NCBI RefSeq assembly: GCF_014217625.1
Contig: NZ_CP043641.1
Coordinates: 124,001 to 188,000, forward strand
DNA from: Leifsonia shinshuensis
Lineage (GTDB): Bacteria; Actinomycetota; Actinomycetes; Actinomycetales; Microbacteriaceae
DNA: 64,000 nt
Direction: 5' to 3'
Position 1 is the stretch's first letter; each line of letters begins with the position of its first letter. Below, in pieces: positions 9,728 to 18,010 of the stretch. A program made the position numbers and the translations under genes. Below the pieces are notes generated by a model. The model was not told the DNA's origin, searched no databases, and worked only from the letters and a program-made list of their open reading frames with translations.

Positions 9728-10555
9728 TCAGGCGAAGATGTGCGGCCACAGCGCGACGGCGAGCGGATACCCCACGAACGAGACGATGTCGATGACGACA
9801 TGCGCGACCACGAGCGGCATCACCCGGCCCCAGCGCGTGTAGCACCAGCCGAACACGACGCCCATGATCGCGTTGCCCACGAACGGGCCGAAGCCCTGGT
9901 ACAGGTGGTAGCTGCCGCGCAGGAGTGCGGCGGCGACGATGATCCACCACTTGCCCCAGACCAGCTGGCGCAGCCGGGTGAACAGGTAGCCGACCACGAT
10001 CACCTCCTCCTGGAGGCCCGCCCGCAGCGCCGCGAAGACGAGGATGGGCACCGTCCACCAGTGCGTGTCGAGCGGCGACGCCTGCACCTGAACCGTCAGC
10101 CCGAGCACCCGGCCGAGGGCGTAGAACAGGATGCCGGGAATGCCGATCACCAGGAACAGCAGGAGGCCGCCGCCGAGGTCGCGGCCCGGCCGGCTCAGGT
10201 CGAAGCCGATCCGCCGGAACCCGCTGCGCCGCGGCTGCCAGAGCAGGAAGATCACGAGAGCCACCGCGAACAGCGGGAAGGCGTTGTCGAGGAACTGGTA
10301 CAGGAAGTCGAAGACCTCCCGGCTGGACTGCGACGGGTTCACCTGCGCCGTCTGGTTCGACAGCGGGGTGCTCTGCGTCGAGCGGTCGACGATCGTGACG
10401 ATCGAGTAGATCGCGGACTGGCCGAGCGACAGGCCGAGGACGATCGCGACCTCCCACCACAGCCGGGGCCGCTCGCCCCGCCCGACGGGGGTTTCGCCGG
10501 TCCAGGTGGGTGCGACGGGCGTCGTTCCGGCCGTCCGGACCGCTTCAGTGCTCAT
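9728..10555 (-). CDS. CPBP-family intramembrane metalloprotease (Abi/CAAX-like)
   Basis: This is a polytopic membrane protein of 275 residues from ATG 10555 (a frame 14 codons longer exists). The 10555 start has GGAAGGAT at suitable distance. It carries the three CPBP motifs: EEVIVVGYLFTRL, RGSYHLYQG and HVVIDIVSF. In the canonical first motif EExxxR, the Arg is replaced by Val, with Arg present further on, a variant I have seen in actinobacterial members. CPBP proteins cleave CAAX-like or bacteriocin-related substrates, and some act in immunity to self-made peptides. It is convergent with the lipase operon, 19 bp apart, but nothing ties the two functionally. Confidence 0.85.
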   Translation of the reverse strand: MSTEAVRTAGTTPVAPTWTGETPVGRGERPRLWWEVAIVLGLSLGQSAIYSIVTIVDRSTQSTPLSNQTAQVNPSQSSREVFDFLYQFLDNAFPLFAVALVIFLLWQPRRSGFRRIGFDLSRPGRDLGGGLLLFLVIGIPGILFYALGRVLGLTVQVQASPLDTHWWTVPILVFAALRAGLQEEVIVVGYLFTRLRQLVWGKWWIIVAAALLRGSYHLYQGFGPFVGNAIMGVVFGWCYTRWGRVMPLVVAHVVIDIVSFVGYPLAVALWPHIFA

Positions 10556-10737
10556 ATGTGCATCCTTCCAGGCCCGGCCGGGCTCCGTCGCGAGCACACG
10601 CGTCCGAGAATTTCGCCCGCGGACCGACGGAAGTGCACGGTTTCTTGCGTTTCACGCTCCTGGACCCCCGAATTCCTGGCGTGGACGCAATAATCCACCG
10701 ACTGAGTTACCACTGTGTAACGTTTTCCAGCCCCATT

Positions 10738-10766
10738 TTGCATTCACCCTCAACGATACCTAGGGT
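10738..10766 (+). promoter_or_regulatory. Putative promoter of first peptide ABC operon
   Basis: TTGCAT (10738-10743) and TAGGGT (10761-10766) are separated by 17 bp, 70 bp upstream of the binding-protein start. The rest of 10556-10835 shows no gene that I can support. Confidence 0.45.
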
Positions 10767-10835
10767 CATTCTTATCCCGCGGGGTACGGGGCTCTCGCAT
10801 GCCCGTGCTGCCGCACACTTCGCACAGGAGGAACA

Positions 10836-12629
10836 TTGCACATCAAGGGAAGAAAGGTCAGGTACGCGGTCAGCGCCGTCGCCGTCGCCGGCGTTGCAGC
10901 GCTGGCACTGTCTGCCTGCACCACGACCGGCAGCACGGGGACCTCGTCCGCGGCCAAGGGCGGCACCGTGACGGTCGCTGTCGTGAACGACTTCACCTCG
11001 TTCAACTCGCAGACCCCGCAGGGCAACCTGGACACCAACGGCCAGGTCGGCTACCTGGACGGGTCGTACGGTACTGGTTTCCAGTACATCGACAACAACT
11101 ACAAGATCGTCCACGACAACAAGTTCGGAAAGTTCGAGAAGCTCTCGGACAACCCGCTGACGGTCAAGTACACCCTGAACAAGAACGACAAGTGGTCCGA
11201 TGGACAGCCCGTCACCGCTGACGACATGATCCTCGCGTGGGCCATCGCCTCCGGTCACTACGACTCGGCGAAGTTCGACGACCAGGGCAACGTGACGAGC
11301 GGTACCCAGTACTTCTCGATCGCGGGCTCGACCGCGGGCATCGACTCGACCGACTTCCCGACCGTGGGCGACAACAACACGTCGATCACGCTCAAGTACG
11401 CCACCCCGTACGTGGACTGGGAGCTCGTCAACCCGATCGCACAGCCGGCTCACATCGTGGCCAAGAAGGCGGGCCTGTCCTCGGCCGCCGACCTGACCAA
11501 GCTGCTGAAGACGCTGCCGAAGGGCAACCCGGACGCTCCGGTCGCCCCGAACGCGACGCTGGAGAAGGCGGCCAAGTTCGTCAACACCGGTTACGACGTG
11601 ACCGCGTTCCCGACCGACCCCGACCTGCTGGTCTCCTCCGGCCCGTTCGTCGTGTCGTCGTGGACCCCGGGCCAGTCGCTCACGATGTCGCAGAACAAGT
11701 ACTACGACGGCGGCCTCAAGCCGTCCGTGGACAAGATCGTGTTCCGCATCATCCCGGACGCGAACGCCCAGGTCACCGCTCTCCAGAACGGTGAGGTCGA
11801 CATCATCAACCCGCAGGCCTCGGCCGACACGCTGACTGCCCTCAAGCAGACCAACGCGAAGGTCCTGACCGGCGACCAGGCGTCGTACGACCACCTCGAC
11901 CTGAACTTCGGTTCGCAGGTCTTCGCCGACCCGAAGGTCCGTGAGGCGTTCCTGAAGACGATCCCGCGTCAGCAGATCCTCGACTCGATCGTCACCCCGG
12001 TGAACCCGAAGGCCAAGGTCCTGAACTCGCAGATCTGGCTGCCGAACCAGCAGCCGATGTACGGCGACTCGGTGAAGAACAACGGTTCGTCCGCGTACGA
12101 CAAGGTGGACATCGCGGGCGCCAAGGCGCTGCTCGCCGGTGCGACCCCGACCGTCCGCATCCTGTACAACACGAACAACCCGAACCGTGTAGACGAGTTC
12201 CAGGCGATCTCGACCTCGGCCGCCAAGGCCGGCTTCAAGGTCGTCGACGCGGGCTCGCCGGACTGGAGCAAGCTCCTCCCGGGCGGTAACTACGACGCGT
12301 CGCTCTTCGGCTGGATCAGCCCGGGCGCCGGCACCTCGCAGATCCCGCAGCTGTTCACCACCACCGGTGGCGGCAACTACAACCGCTTCTCGGCGGCGAA
12401 CGACGACGCTCTGGCCACCCAGACGACGCTCGACACCAGCAAGCTCACCTCGCTGGAGATGAAGATCGACAAGACCGCCTTCTCGCAGGGCTACGGTCTG
12501 CCGCTCTTCCAGCTCCCCGGTGTCTTCGGTGCGAACGCCCGCGTCGACGGTGTGAAGTACATGGGCAATCAGAACGGCCCGTTCTGGAACTTCTGGGAGT
12601 GGACTGTCAAGTCCTCGACCGCGAAGTAA
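10836..12629 (+). CDS. ABC transporter substrate-binding lipoprotein, family 5 (peptide-type)
   Basis: This extracytoplasmic receptor of a peptide/opine-type importer has 597 residues. A lipoprotein signal ends in lipobox LSAC with Cys28. The mature protein has the family-5 pattern: LTVKYTLNKNDKWSDGQPVTADDMILAW, then SSGPFVVSSWTPGQSLTMSQNKYY, and INPQ...ALKQ repeats of the cleft. The start codon is TTG 10836, preceded by AGGAGG at 4 nt; no ATG fits better. Codon use is strongly biased, suggesting high expression. Two hairpins follow the gene before the permeases, which usually keeps receptor mRNA more abundant than permease mRNA. The substrate is not predictable from sequence. Confidence 0.9.
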   Translation: MHIKGRKVRYAVSAVAVAGVAALALSACTTTGSTGTSSAAKGGTVTVAVVNDFTSFNSQTPQGNLDTNGQVGYLDGSYGTGFQYIDNNYKIVHDNKFGKFEKLSDNPLTVKYTLNKNDKWSDGQPVTADDMILAWAIASGHYDSAKFDDQGNVTSGTQYFSIAGSTAGIDSTDFPTVGDNNTSITLKYATPYVDWELVNPIAQPAHIVAKKAGLSSAADLTKLLKTLPKGNPDAPVAPNATLEKAAKFVNTGYDVTAFPTDPDLLVSSGPFVVSSWTPGQSLTMSQNKYYDGGLKPSVDKIVFRIIPDANAQVTALQNGEVDIINPQASADTLTALKQTNAKVLTGDQASYDHLDLNFGSQVFADPKVREAFLKTIPRQQILDSIVTPVNPKAKVLNSQIWLPNQQPMYGDSVKNNGSSAYDKVDIAGAKALLAGATPTVRILYNTNNPNRVDEFQAISTSAAKAGFKVVDAGSPDWSKLLPGGNYDASLFGWISPGAGTSQIPQLFTTTGGGNYNRFSAANDDALATQTTLDTSKLTSLEMKIDKTAFSQGYGLPLFQLPGVFGANARVDGVKYMGNQNGPFWNFWEWTVKSSTAK

Positions 12630-12642
12630 CGCTCGACAGTGA

Positions 12643-12707
12643 GAGTGCCCGGGTGACCCCCGGGCACTCCGCTGCGACGGGGCGTCGGCTTCGAGTCGGC
12701 GCCCCGT
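12643..12707 (+). terminator. Two intra-operon hairpins (attenuator/processing site)
   Basis: The first hairpin is an 11-bp perfect stem (GAGTGCCCGGG, 12643-12653, with 12659-12669). The second is an 8-bp stem (ACGGGGCG, 12677-12684, with 12700-12707). Neither is followed by a long T run. They lie between the binding protein and permease genes and probably reduce read-through or protect the upstream mRNA. Confidence 0.6.
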
Positions 12708-12815
12708 TATCATGTAAGTCGACGGCCGTGATCCGGTCGTTCCCCCGATCGCGCCAGGCGAGCTCCTCGCCGCCAACCCGCAATGGCGCGCCCTGTCAGT
12801 GAAGGTTTTGAACCT

Positions 12816-14348
12816 ATGGCGAGTTTCATCCTGAGACGCCTCCTTGTCTCAGTGCTCATCATCATCGCCGCTTCGTTCCTGATGTACATGCTGGTCGCGT
12901 ACAGCGCCGACCCGCTCCAGGATCTGCGAAGCAGCAATTCCCCCAACAAGACGCAGCTCATCAACGCGCGTATCCAGTTGCTCCAGCTCGACGTGGTCCC
13001 GCCCCTCCGGTGGCTGCTCTGGCTGGGAGGCGCCGCCAAGTGCCTCATCCCGTTCGCGAACTCGTGCGACCTGGGCTCGACCATCTCGAACGCGAGGGTG
13101 GTGGACATCCTCCCGCAGGCGCTCACCTCGACCGTTCAGCTGGTCACCGTCGCGCTCATCCTCGCGATCCTCCTCGGTGTCACCATCGGCATCGTCACCG
13201 CCCTGCGGCAGTACAGCGGACTCGACAACGTCGTCACGTTCCTCAGCTTCTTCCTGTACTCGCTCCCGGCGTTCCTCGTGGCCGTCCTCCTCAAGGAGTT
13301 CGTGGCCATCGGCTTCAACAACTTCCTGGCGAACCCGACGATCCCCTGGTGGGTCGCGGTGCTGATCGGGTTGGTGGCCGGACTCATCTGGCAGTCGCTG
13401 ATAGGCGGCGACCTGCGCAGGCGTGCGATCACGTTCGGCGTCTCCGCCGTCGCGACCGCGGGTGTGCTGCTGCTGATGAGCGTCACCAACTGGTTCCTGC
13501 ACCCGGGCCTCGGCCCGGTCGTGATGATCATCCTGATCGCCGCGACGGTCATCGGCGCGACCGCGCTGACCGCCGGCCTGCAGAGCCGCCGCGCGCTGAT
13601 CTCCGCGAGCATCGCGGGAGCCGTCGCGCTGGTCTGCTACTTCGGGCTGCAGTGGCTGTTCAACATCTCGACGCCGGCCACGATCGCCATCCTGGCGATC
13701 GTCGCGATCCTCGTCAGCCTCCTCATCGGCTGGCTCGTCGGCGGCTACGACCGCGGCCAGAACATGCGGGTCGCCGTGATCGTCACGATCGTCTCCGGCT
13801 TCCTGATCGTCGTCGACCGCTTCATGCAGGCCTGGCCGACCTACTTCCAGGACACCAACGGACGCCCGATCGCGACGGTCGGCTCGTCGACCCCCGGTCT
13901 GACCGGCGACATGTGGGTGACGGGTCTCGACACCTTCACGCACCTGGCCCTGCCGACGGTCGCGCTGCTGCTGATCTCGTTCGCGTCGTACACGCGCTAC
14001 TCGCGTGCCGGCATGCTGGAGGTGCTCGGCCAGGACTTCATCCGCACCGCGCGCGCCAAGGGCCTGCCGGAGCGCACCGTCGTCGTCCGACACGCGTTCC
14101 GCAACATGCTCATCCCGATCACGACTCTCGTCGCCTTCGATGTGGGCGCGCTGCTCGGTGGCGCGATCATCACCGAGAAGGTCTTCGCGATCCCGGGCAT
14201 GGGCTCCCTGTTCAACCTCGGACTGTCGCGTGGTGACCTGAACCCGGTGATGGCGTACTTCCTCGTCATCGCGATCATGGCGATCCTGTTCAACTTCCTC
14301 GCGGATCTGTCCTATGCCGCACTCGACCCGAGAGTGAGGGTCCGCTGA
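12816..14348 (+). CDS. ABC transporter permease, DppB-type, with large transmembrane insertion
   Basis: This is the first inner-membrane permease of the peptide importer. From ATG 12816 (MASFILRRL, the typical DppB beginning) it has 510 residues, against about 310-340 for the family. The N-terminal helix and the C-terminal permease signature (YSRAGMLEVLGQDFIRTARAKGLPE, then GALLGGAIITEKVFAIPGMG) are normal. Between FLYSLPAFLVAVLLKEF and the signature lies roughly 190 residues of additional hydrophobic helices, including ISTPATIAILAIVAILVSLLIGWLVGGYDRG. The frame could start 33 nt earlier at 12783, but no ribosome site is seen there. The next permease begins with TGATG overlap. Confidence 0.9.
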   Translation: MASFILRRLLVSVLIIIAASFLMYMLVAYSADPLQDLRSSNSPNKTQLINARIQLLQLDVVPPLRWLLWLGGAAKCLIPFANSCDLGSTISNARVVDILPQALTSTVQLVTVALILAILLGVTIGIVTALRQYSGLDNVVTFLSFFLYSLPAFLVAVLLKEFVAIGFNNFLANPTIPWWVAVLIGLVAGLIWQSLIGGDLRRRAITFGVSAVATAGVLLLMSVTNWFLHPGLGPVVMIILIAATVIGATALTAGLQSRRALISASIAGAVALVCYFGLQWLFNISTPATIAILAIVAILVSLLIGWLVGGYDRGQNMRVAVIVTIVSGFLIVVDRFMQAWPTYFQDTNGRPIATVGSSTPGLTGDMWVTGLDTFTHLALPTVALLLISFASYTRYSRAGMLEVLGQDFIRTARAKGLPERTVVVRHAFRNMLIPITTLVAFDVGALLGGAIITEKVFAIPGMGSLFNLGLSRGDLNPVMAYFLVIAIMAILFNFLADLSYAALDPRVRVR

Positions 14349-15361
14349 TGTCGACCACTGAACCCATGATCGCCGACGAGCTGCAGGAGCCGAGCTCCCC
14401 GCCCGTCAGCCAGGGGAAGCTGATCTGGAAGCGCTTCCTGTCCAACAAGGTCGCCGTCGCCAGTGCGATCCTGTTCATCCTGATCGTGCTGTTCTCCATC
14501 TCCGCGATCGGCATCGGCCCGATCCACGGCTGGTGGAAGTACAACTACGTCGAGCTGAACGACCAGGTGAACCAGGGCGCCCCGAGCGCCGAGCACCCGT
14601 TCGGCCAGGACCGCATCGGCAAGGACTACTTCGCGCTGACCATGCGCGGCATCCAGAACTCGGTGCTGGTCATGATCGTGCTAGGCCTCATCGCGAGTGT
14701 GGTGGGCGTCGTCGTCGGCGCGATCGCGGGCTACTTCCGCGGCGTGGTCGACGCGATCCTGATGCGCATCACCGACGTCTTCATCGTGATCCCGGCGCTG
14801 GTCATCGGCTCGGTCGTCGGCCACATCTTCGGCGGCCTCGGTGCGTTCTTCCTCGCCCTGATGCTGGGCTTCTTCTCGTGGATGGGCATCGCGCGTCTGG
14901 TGCGCGGCGAATTCCTGTCGCTGCGCGAGCGGGAGTTCGTCGAGGCCGCTCGCGTCGCGGGCGCCTCCGACACCCGGATCATCTTCAAGCACGTCCTGCC
15001 GAACGCCATCGGCGTCGTCATCGTCGCCTCGACGCTGATCATGGCCTCGGCCATCCTGCTCGAGACGGCCTTGTCGTTCCTCGGCTACGGGATCCGGCCG
15101 CCGGACGTCTCGCTCGGCCTCCTGATCAGCTCGAACGAGTCCGCGTTCCAGACCCGTCCGTGGCTGTTCTGGTGGCCCGGCTCGTTCATCGTGACGCTCG
15201 CCCTGCTGGTCAACTTCGTCGGCGACGGCCTGCGCGACGCGTTCGACCCGCGGCACCGCCGGTTCAACCTCCGCAAGATGCGCGAGGAAGAGCCGGAGCC
15301 CGGCGAGGACGGGTTCGGCGGACCCCGCACGGGCGCGGCCCTCGCGGAGGACGTGCTGTGA
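14348..15361 (+). CDS. ABC transporter permease, DppC-type
   Basis: This is the second permease of the importer, 337 residues. It has the OppC N-terminal region (WKRFLSNKVAVASAILFILIVLFS), the HPFGQDRIGKDYF loop and the EAA signature (EFVEAARVAGASDTRIIFKHVLPNA). ATG 14348 overlaps the upstream stop. The charged C-terminus (KMREEEPEPGEDGFGG) is cytoplasmic. Its ATPase partner gene starts only at 16089 because an antisense gene intervenes. Confidence 0.93.
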   Translation: MSTTEPMIADELQEPSSPPVSQGKLIWKRFLSNKVAVASAILFILIVLFSISAIGIGPIHGWWKYNYVELNDQVNQGAPSAEHPFGQDRIGKDYFALTMRGIQNSVLVMIVLGLIASVVGVVVGAIAGYFRGVVDAILMRITDVFIVIPALVIGSVVGHIFGGLGAFFLALMLGFFSWMGIARLVRGEFLSLREREFVEAARVAGASDTRIIFKHVLPNAIGVVIVASTLIMASAILLETALSFLGYGIRPPDVSLGLLISSNESAFQTRPWLFWWPGSFIVTLALLVNFVGDGLRDAFDPRHRRFNLRKMREEEPEPGEDGFGGPRTGAALAEDVL

Positions 15362-15378
15362 CATCCGCCCGCGCTGCG

Positions 15379-15408
15379 CTGCTGGTGGCCTCCTCAGGCC
15401 ACCAGCAG
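15379..15408. terminator. Bidirectional hairpin between dppC-like and PH-domain genes
   Basis: A perfect 13-bp stem (CTGCTGGTGGCCT with its complement, loop CCTC) begins 18 bp after the permease stop and overlaps the last codons and stop of the convergent PH-domain gene. It could stop transcripts from both sides. No U-tract is evident. Confidence 0.55.
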
Positions 15409-16020
15409 GGCGGCGACCGTGCCGACCGCGAGAACGGTCAGCACGGCCAGCGACGCGATGTGCCAGCGGACCGTCACGGGCGTCTCGTCCGCGAGGCCGC
15501 TGTCGATCGTGCCGTTCTGCTGCAGCTGGGTCCAGCGGCGCCGCACCACCTCGGCCGCGGCGCCGGACTCGGTGTTCAGCAGGTCGCCTGGACGGCGCAC
15601 GCTGTCCGCGACGGTCGGCCTGCCGACGAGGCCCTTGGTCTCCTGGCGGGTGGCGCGCAGCGTGCGCGCCGTGCCGGGAGCGGGCGCGGACCACACCGGG
15701 AACTTGCGTCCCGGCGTGTAGAGGGTCAGCGCGTACTTGGTGTCGACGTGGATGAGCGCCTGCCACGGGATGTCGATGGTGCGCGTGACGTTGACCACCT
15801 CGACGCCCTCGTCGCCGACCGCCAGGCGCGGACGCCACAGCAGCGCCCAGCCGATGAACGCGAACAGCGCGCACGGCACGACGTAGAGCAGGCGCACATC
15901 GTGCACGCTCACCAGAAGGCCGACGATGAGGGCGGCAGCGGCCGCCCAGATCAGAACGGCAAGGACCCGGTTGAACCGGGACACGAAAACCTCGCGCTCG
16001 GCGGGGGAGACGTAGGGCAT
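15394..16020 (-). CDS. PH-domain membrane protein
   Basis: This 208-residue protein has two N-terminal transmembrane helices (LAVLIWAAAAALIVGLLVSV and LLYVVPCALFAFIGWALLW). A bacterial PH-like domain follows (GDEGVEVVNVTRTIDIPWQALIHVDTKYALTLYTPGRKFPVWSAPAPG), and a C-terminal helix (IASLAVLTVLAVGTVAALLV) ends the protein. This is the layout of the small actinobacterial bPH_6-type proteins, whose function is unknown. It lies antisense inside the peptide-transporter operon, between the DppC-like permease and the fused ATPase. No functional link to transport is evident. Confidence 0.8.
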   Translation of the reverse strand: MPYVSPAEREVFVSRFNRVLAVLIWAAAAALIVGLLVSVHDVRLLYVVPCALFAFIGWALLWRPRLAVGDEGVEVVNVTRTIDIPWQALIHVDTKYALTLYTPGRKFPVWSAPAPGTARTLRATRQETKGLVGRPTVADSVRRPGDLLNTESGAAAEVVRRRWTQLQQNGTIDSGLADETPVTVRWHIASLAVLTVLAVGTVAALLVA

Positions 16021-16088
16021 GGGTCCATGCTCTCATCCCGCACCGTCTCCACCGCGCCCGAGCGCGCCCCCGAAAGGAACCACGAATC

Positions 16089-17945
16089 ATGACCGAGAAC
16101 ACCACCGGTGGGGCCGGGGTCGTCGTCGGCGCCCCCGTGCTCGAGGTCACCGACCTGTCCGTCGACTTCGGCGTGGACAACGTCTGGGTGCCCGCGGCCA
16201 AGAAGCTGAACTACAAGATCAAAGCGGGCGAGGTGCTCGCGATCGTCGGCGAGTCCGGCTCCGGCAAGAGTGCGAGCTCGATGGCGATCCTCGACCTCCT
16301 GCCCGAGAACTCCCGCGTCCGAGGCTCGATCAAGCTGGAGGGGCGTGAGCTCACCGGCCTGACCCCTCCGCAGATGCGCCGCGTGCGCGGACGCCAGGTG
16401 GCGGTGATCTTCCAGGAGCCGATGACGGCGTTGAACCCGGTCTACACGGTCGGCTTCCAGATCGTCGAGACGCTGCGCATCCACTTCGGGATGTCGCCGC
16501 ACGAGGCCAAGGAGCGCGCCCTCGAGCTGCTCGACATGGTCGAGCTGCCGGACCCCGTGAAGGCGTTCAACTCGTACCCGCACCAGCTCTCCGGCGGCCA
16601 GCGCCAGCGCGCGATGATCGCCCAGTCGATCTCCTGCGACCCGAAGCTGCTCATCGCCGACGAGCCGACCACCGCGCTCGACGTGACCGTGCAGGCCGAG
16701 ATCCTGGAGCTCATCCGCAGCCTCCGCGACCGCCTGGACAGCGCAATCCTGCTGATCACGCACGACATGGGCGTCGTCGCCGACCTGGCCGACAACATCG
16801 TCGTCATGCGCAAGGGCGACATCGTCGAGACCGGCACGGTCCAGGAGGTCTTCGCCGCTCCGCAGCACCCGTACACGATCGCCCTGCTCGACGCGGTGCC
16901 GCACCTCGGCCAGCGCGAGGACGAGGAGATCGACACCACCGCCGCCCTCGCCGCCGGCACCGAGAACCCGGACGCCGAGTACGCCGAGCGCATCCGCGTC
17001 AACGAGCGCATCGCCGCCGCGGCCGCCCAGGAGGCGGAGATGGACAAGCGCAAGGTGGTCGTCGACTTCGAGAAGGTCGCGATCGAGTACCCGAAGCACG
17101 GCCGCGTCCCCGCGTTCCGTGCGGCGACGGACATCGACCTGAAGATCCACGAGGGCGAGGTCGTCGGCCTGGTGGGCGAGTCAGGCTCCGGCAAGACCAC
17201 GCTCGGCCGCGCCGCGATCGGCCTGCTGCCGATCCACTCGGGCAAGCTCGTGGTGGCCGACCAGGACATCAGCACGGCGAACCGCGACGAGATCCGCAAG
17301 CTGCACCGCAACGTGGGCATCGTCTTCCAGGACCCGTCGTCGTCGCTGAACCCGCGCCTCCAGATCGCCGACTCGATCGGCGAGCCGCTGCGCCTGGCGA
17401 AGGGCCTGAAGGGCGCCGGCCTGGCGAAGGAGGTCGACCGCCTCCTCGACAGCGTCGAGCTGCCGCGCGCCTACCGCAGCCGCTTCCCGCACGAGCTGTC
17501 GGGCGGCCAGAAGCAGCGCGTCGGCATCGCCCGTGCGCTGTCGCTGAAGCCGCAGGTCCTGATCGCCGACGAGCCGACGAGCGCGCTCGACGTGTCGGTC
17601 CAGGCACGCGTGCTGGAGCTGATGCAGCAGCTCCAGAAGGAGATGAACTTCGCGTGCCTGTTCATCACCCACGACCTGGCCGTCATCGACGTCCTCGCCG
17701 ACCGCATCGCGGTGATGCACCACGGCGCCCTGGTTGAGGTGGGATCGCGCGACGAGATCCTCCGCTACCCGAAGGAGGCCTACACGCAGCGCCTCCTGGC
17801 TGCCGTGCCGCTGCCCGACCCGGAGCAGCAGCGCGCCCGCCGCGCCCTGCGCCTGGAACTGCTGGCCGCGGGCTCGGACGAGGTCGTCCCGGTCAACGAG
17901 GGGCTCCCGCAGGAGCCGGAGCCGCCGGTGGCGCAGGGGCTGTAA
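16089..17945 (+). CDS. ABC transporter double ATPase (fused DppD-DppF)
   Basis: One 618-residue chain contains two complete ABC ATPases that are separate DppD and DppF proteins in most bacteria. The first half has Walker A GESGSGKS, signature [13 protein letters not shown] and Walker [13 protein letters not shown]. The second has GESGSGKTTLGR, LSGGQKQRVGIARAL and [12 protein letters not shown]. Each is followed by an oligopeptide C-terminal segment (HPYTIALLDAVPHLGQRE and EAYTQRLLAAVPLPDPE). ATG 16089 is chosen; AAAGGA lies 11 nt upstream. It belongs to the 10836 binding protein and its permeases. A hairpin follows the stop. Confidence 0.95.
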   Translation: MTENTTGGAGVVVGAPVLEVTDLSVDFGVDNVWVPAAKKLNYKIKAGEVLAIVGESGSGKSASSMAILDLLPENSRVRGSIKLEGRELTGLTPPQMRRVRGRQVAVIFQEPMTALNPVYTVGFQIVETLRIHFGMSPHEAKERALELLDMVELPDPVKAFNSYPHQLSGGQRQRAMIAQSISCDPKLLIADEPTTALDVTVQAEILELIRSLRDRLDSAILLITHDMGVVADLADNIVVMRKGDIVETGTVQEVFAAPQHPYTIALLDAVPHLGQREDEEIDTTAALAAGTENPDAEYAERIRVNERIAAAAAQEAEMDKRKVVVDFEKVAIEYPKHGRVPAFRAATDIDLKIHEGEVVGLVGESGSGKTTLGRAAIGLLPIHSGKLVVADQDISTANRDEIRKLHRNVGIVFQDPSSSLNPRLQIADSIGEPLRLAKGLKGAGLAKEVDRLLDSVELPRAYRSRFPHELSGGQKQRVGIARALSLKPQVLIADEPTSALDVSVQARVLELMQQLQKEMNFACLFITHDLAVIDVLADRIAVMHHGALVEVGSRDEILRYPKEAYTQRLLAAVPLPDPEQQRARRALRLELLAAGSDEVVPVNEGLPQEPEPPVAQGL

Positions 17946-17973
17946 ACCTGGGGCTATACGCCTGGTGAGATGA

Positions 17974-18006
17974 GGGACCGCTTCCTGTGGGGAGGCGGTC
18001 CCTTTC
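17974..18006. terminator. Bidirectional terminator between ATPase and lipase E
   Basis: An 8-bp stem (GGGACCGC, 17974-17981, with GCGGTCCC, 17995-18002) is followed by TTTCT on the plus strand. It separates the convergent transporter ATPase gene and the lipase-fold gene at 18011. Confidence 0.7.
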
Positions 18007-18010
18007 TCTA

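Noticed and set aside
10707..12776. 689-codon minus-strand frame opposite the peptide-binding protein
   Set aside because: Shadow of a well-supported lipoprotein receptor; no motif, and it crosses two hairpins.
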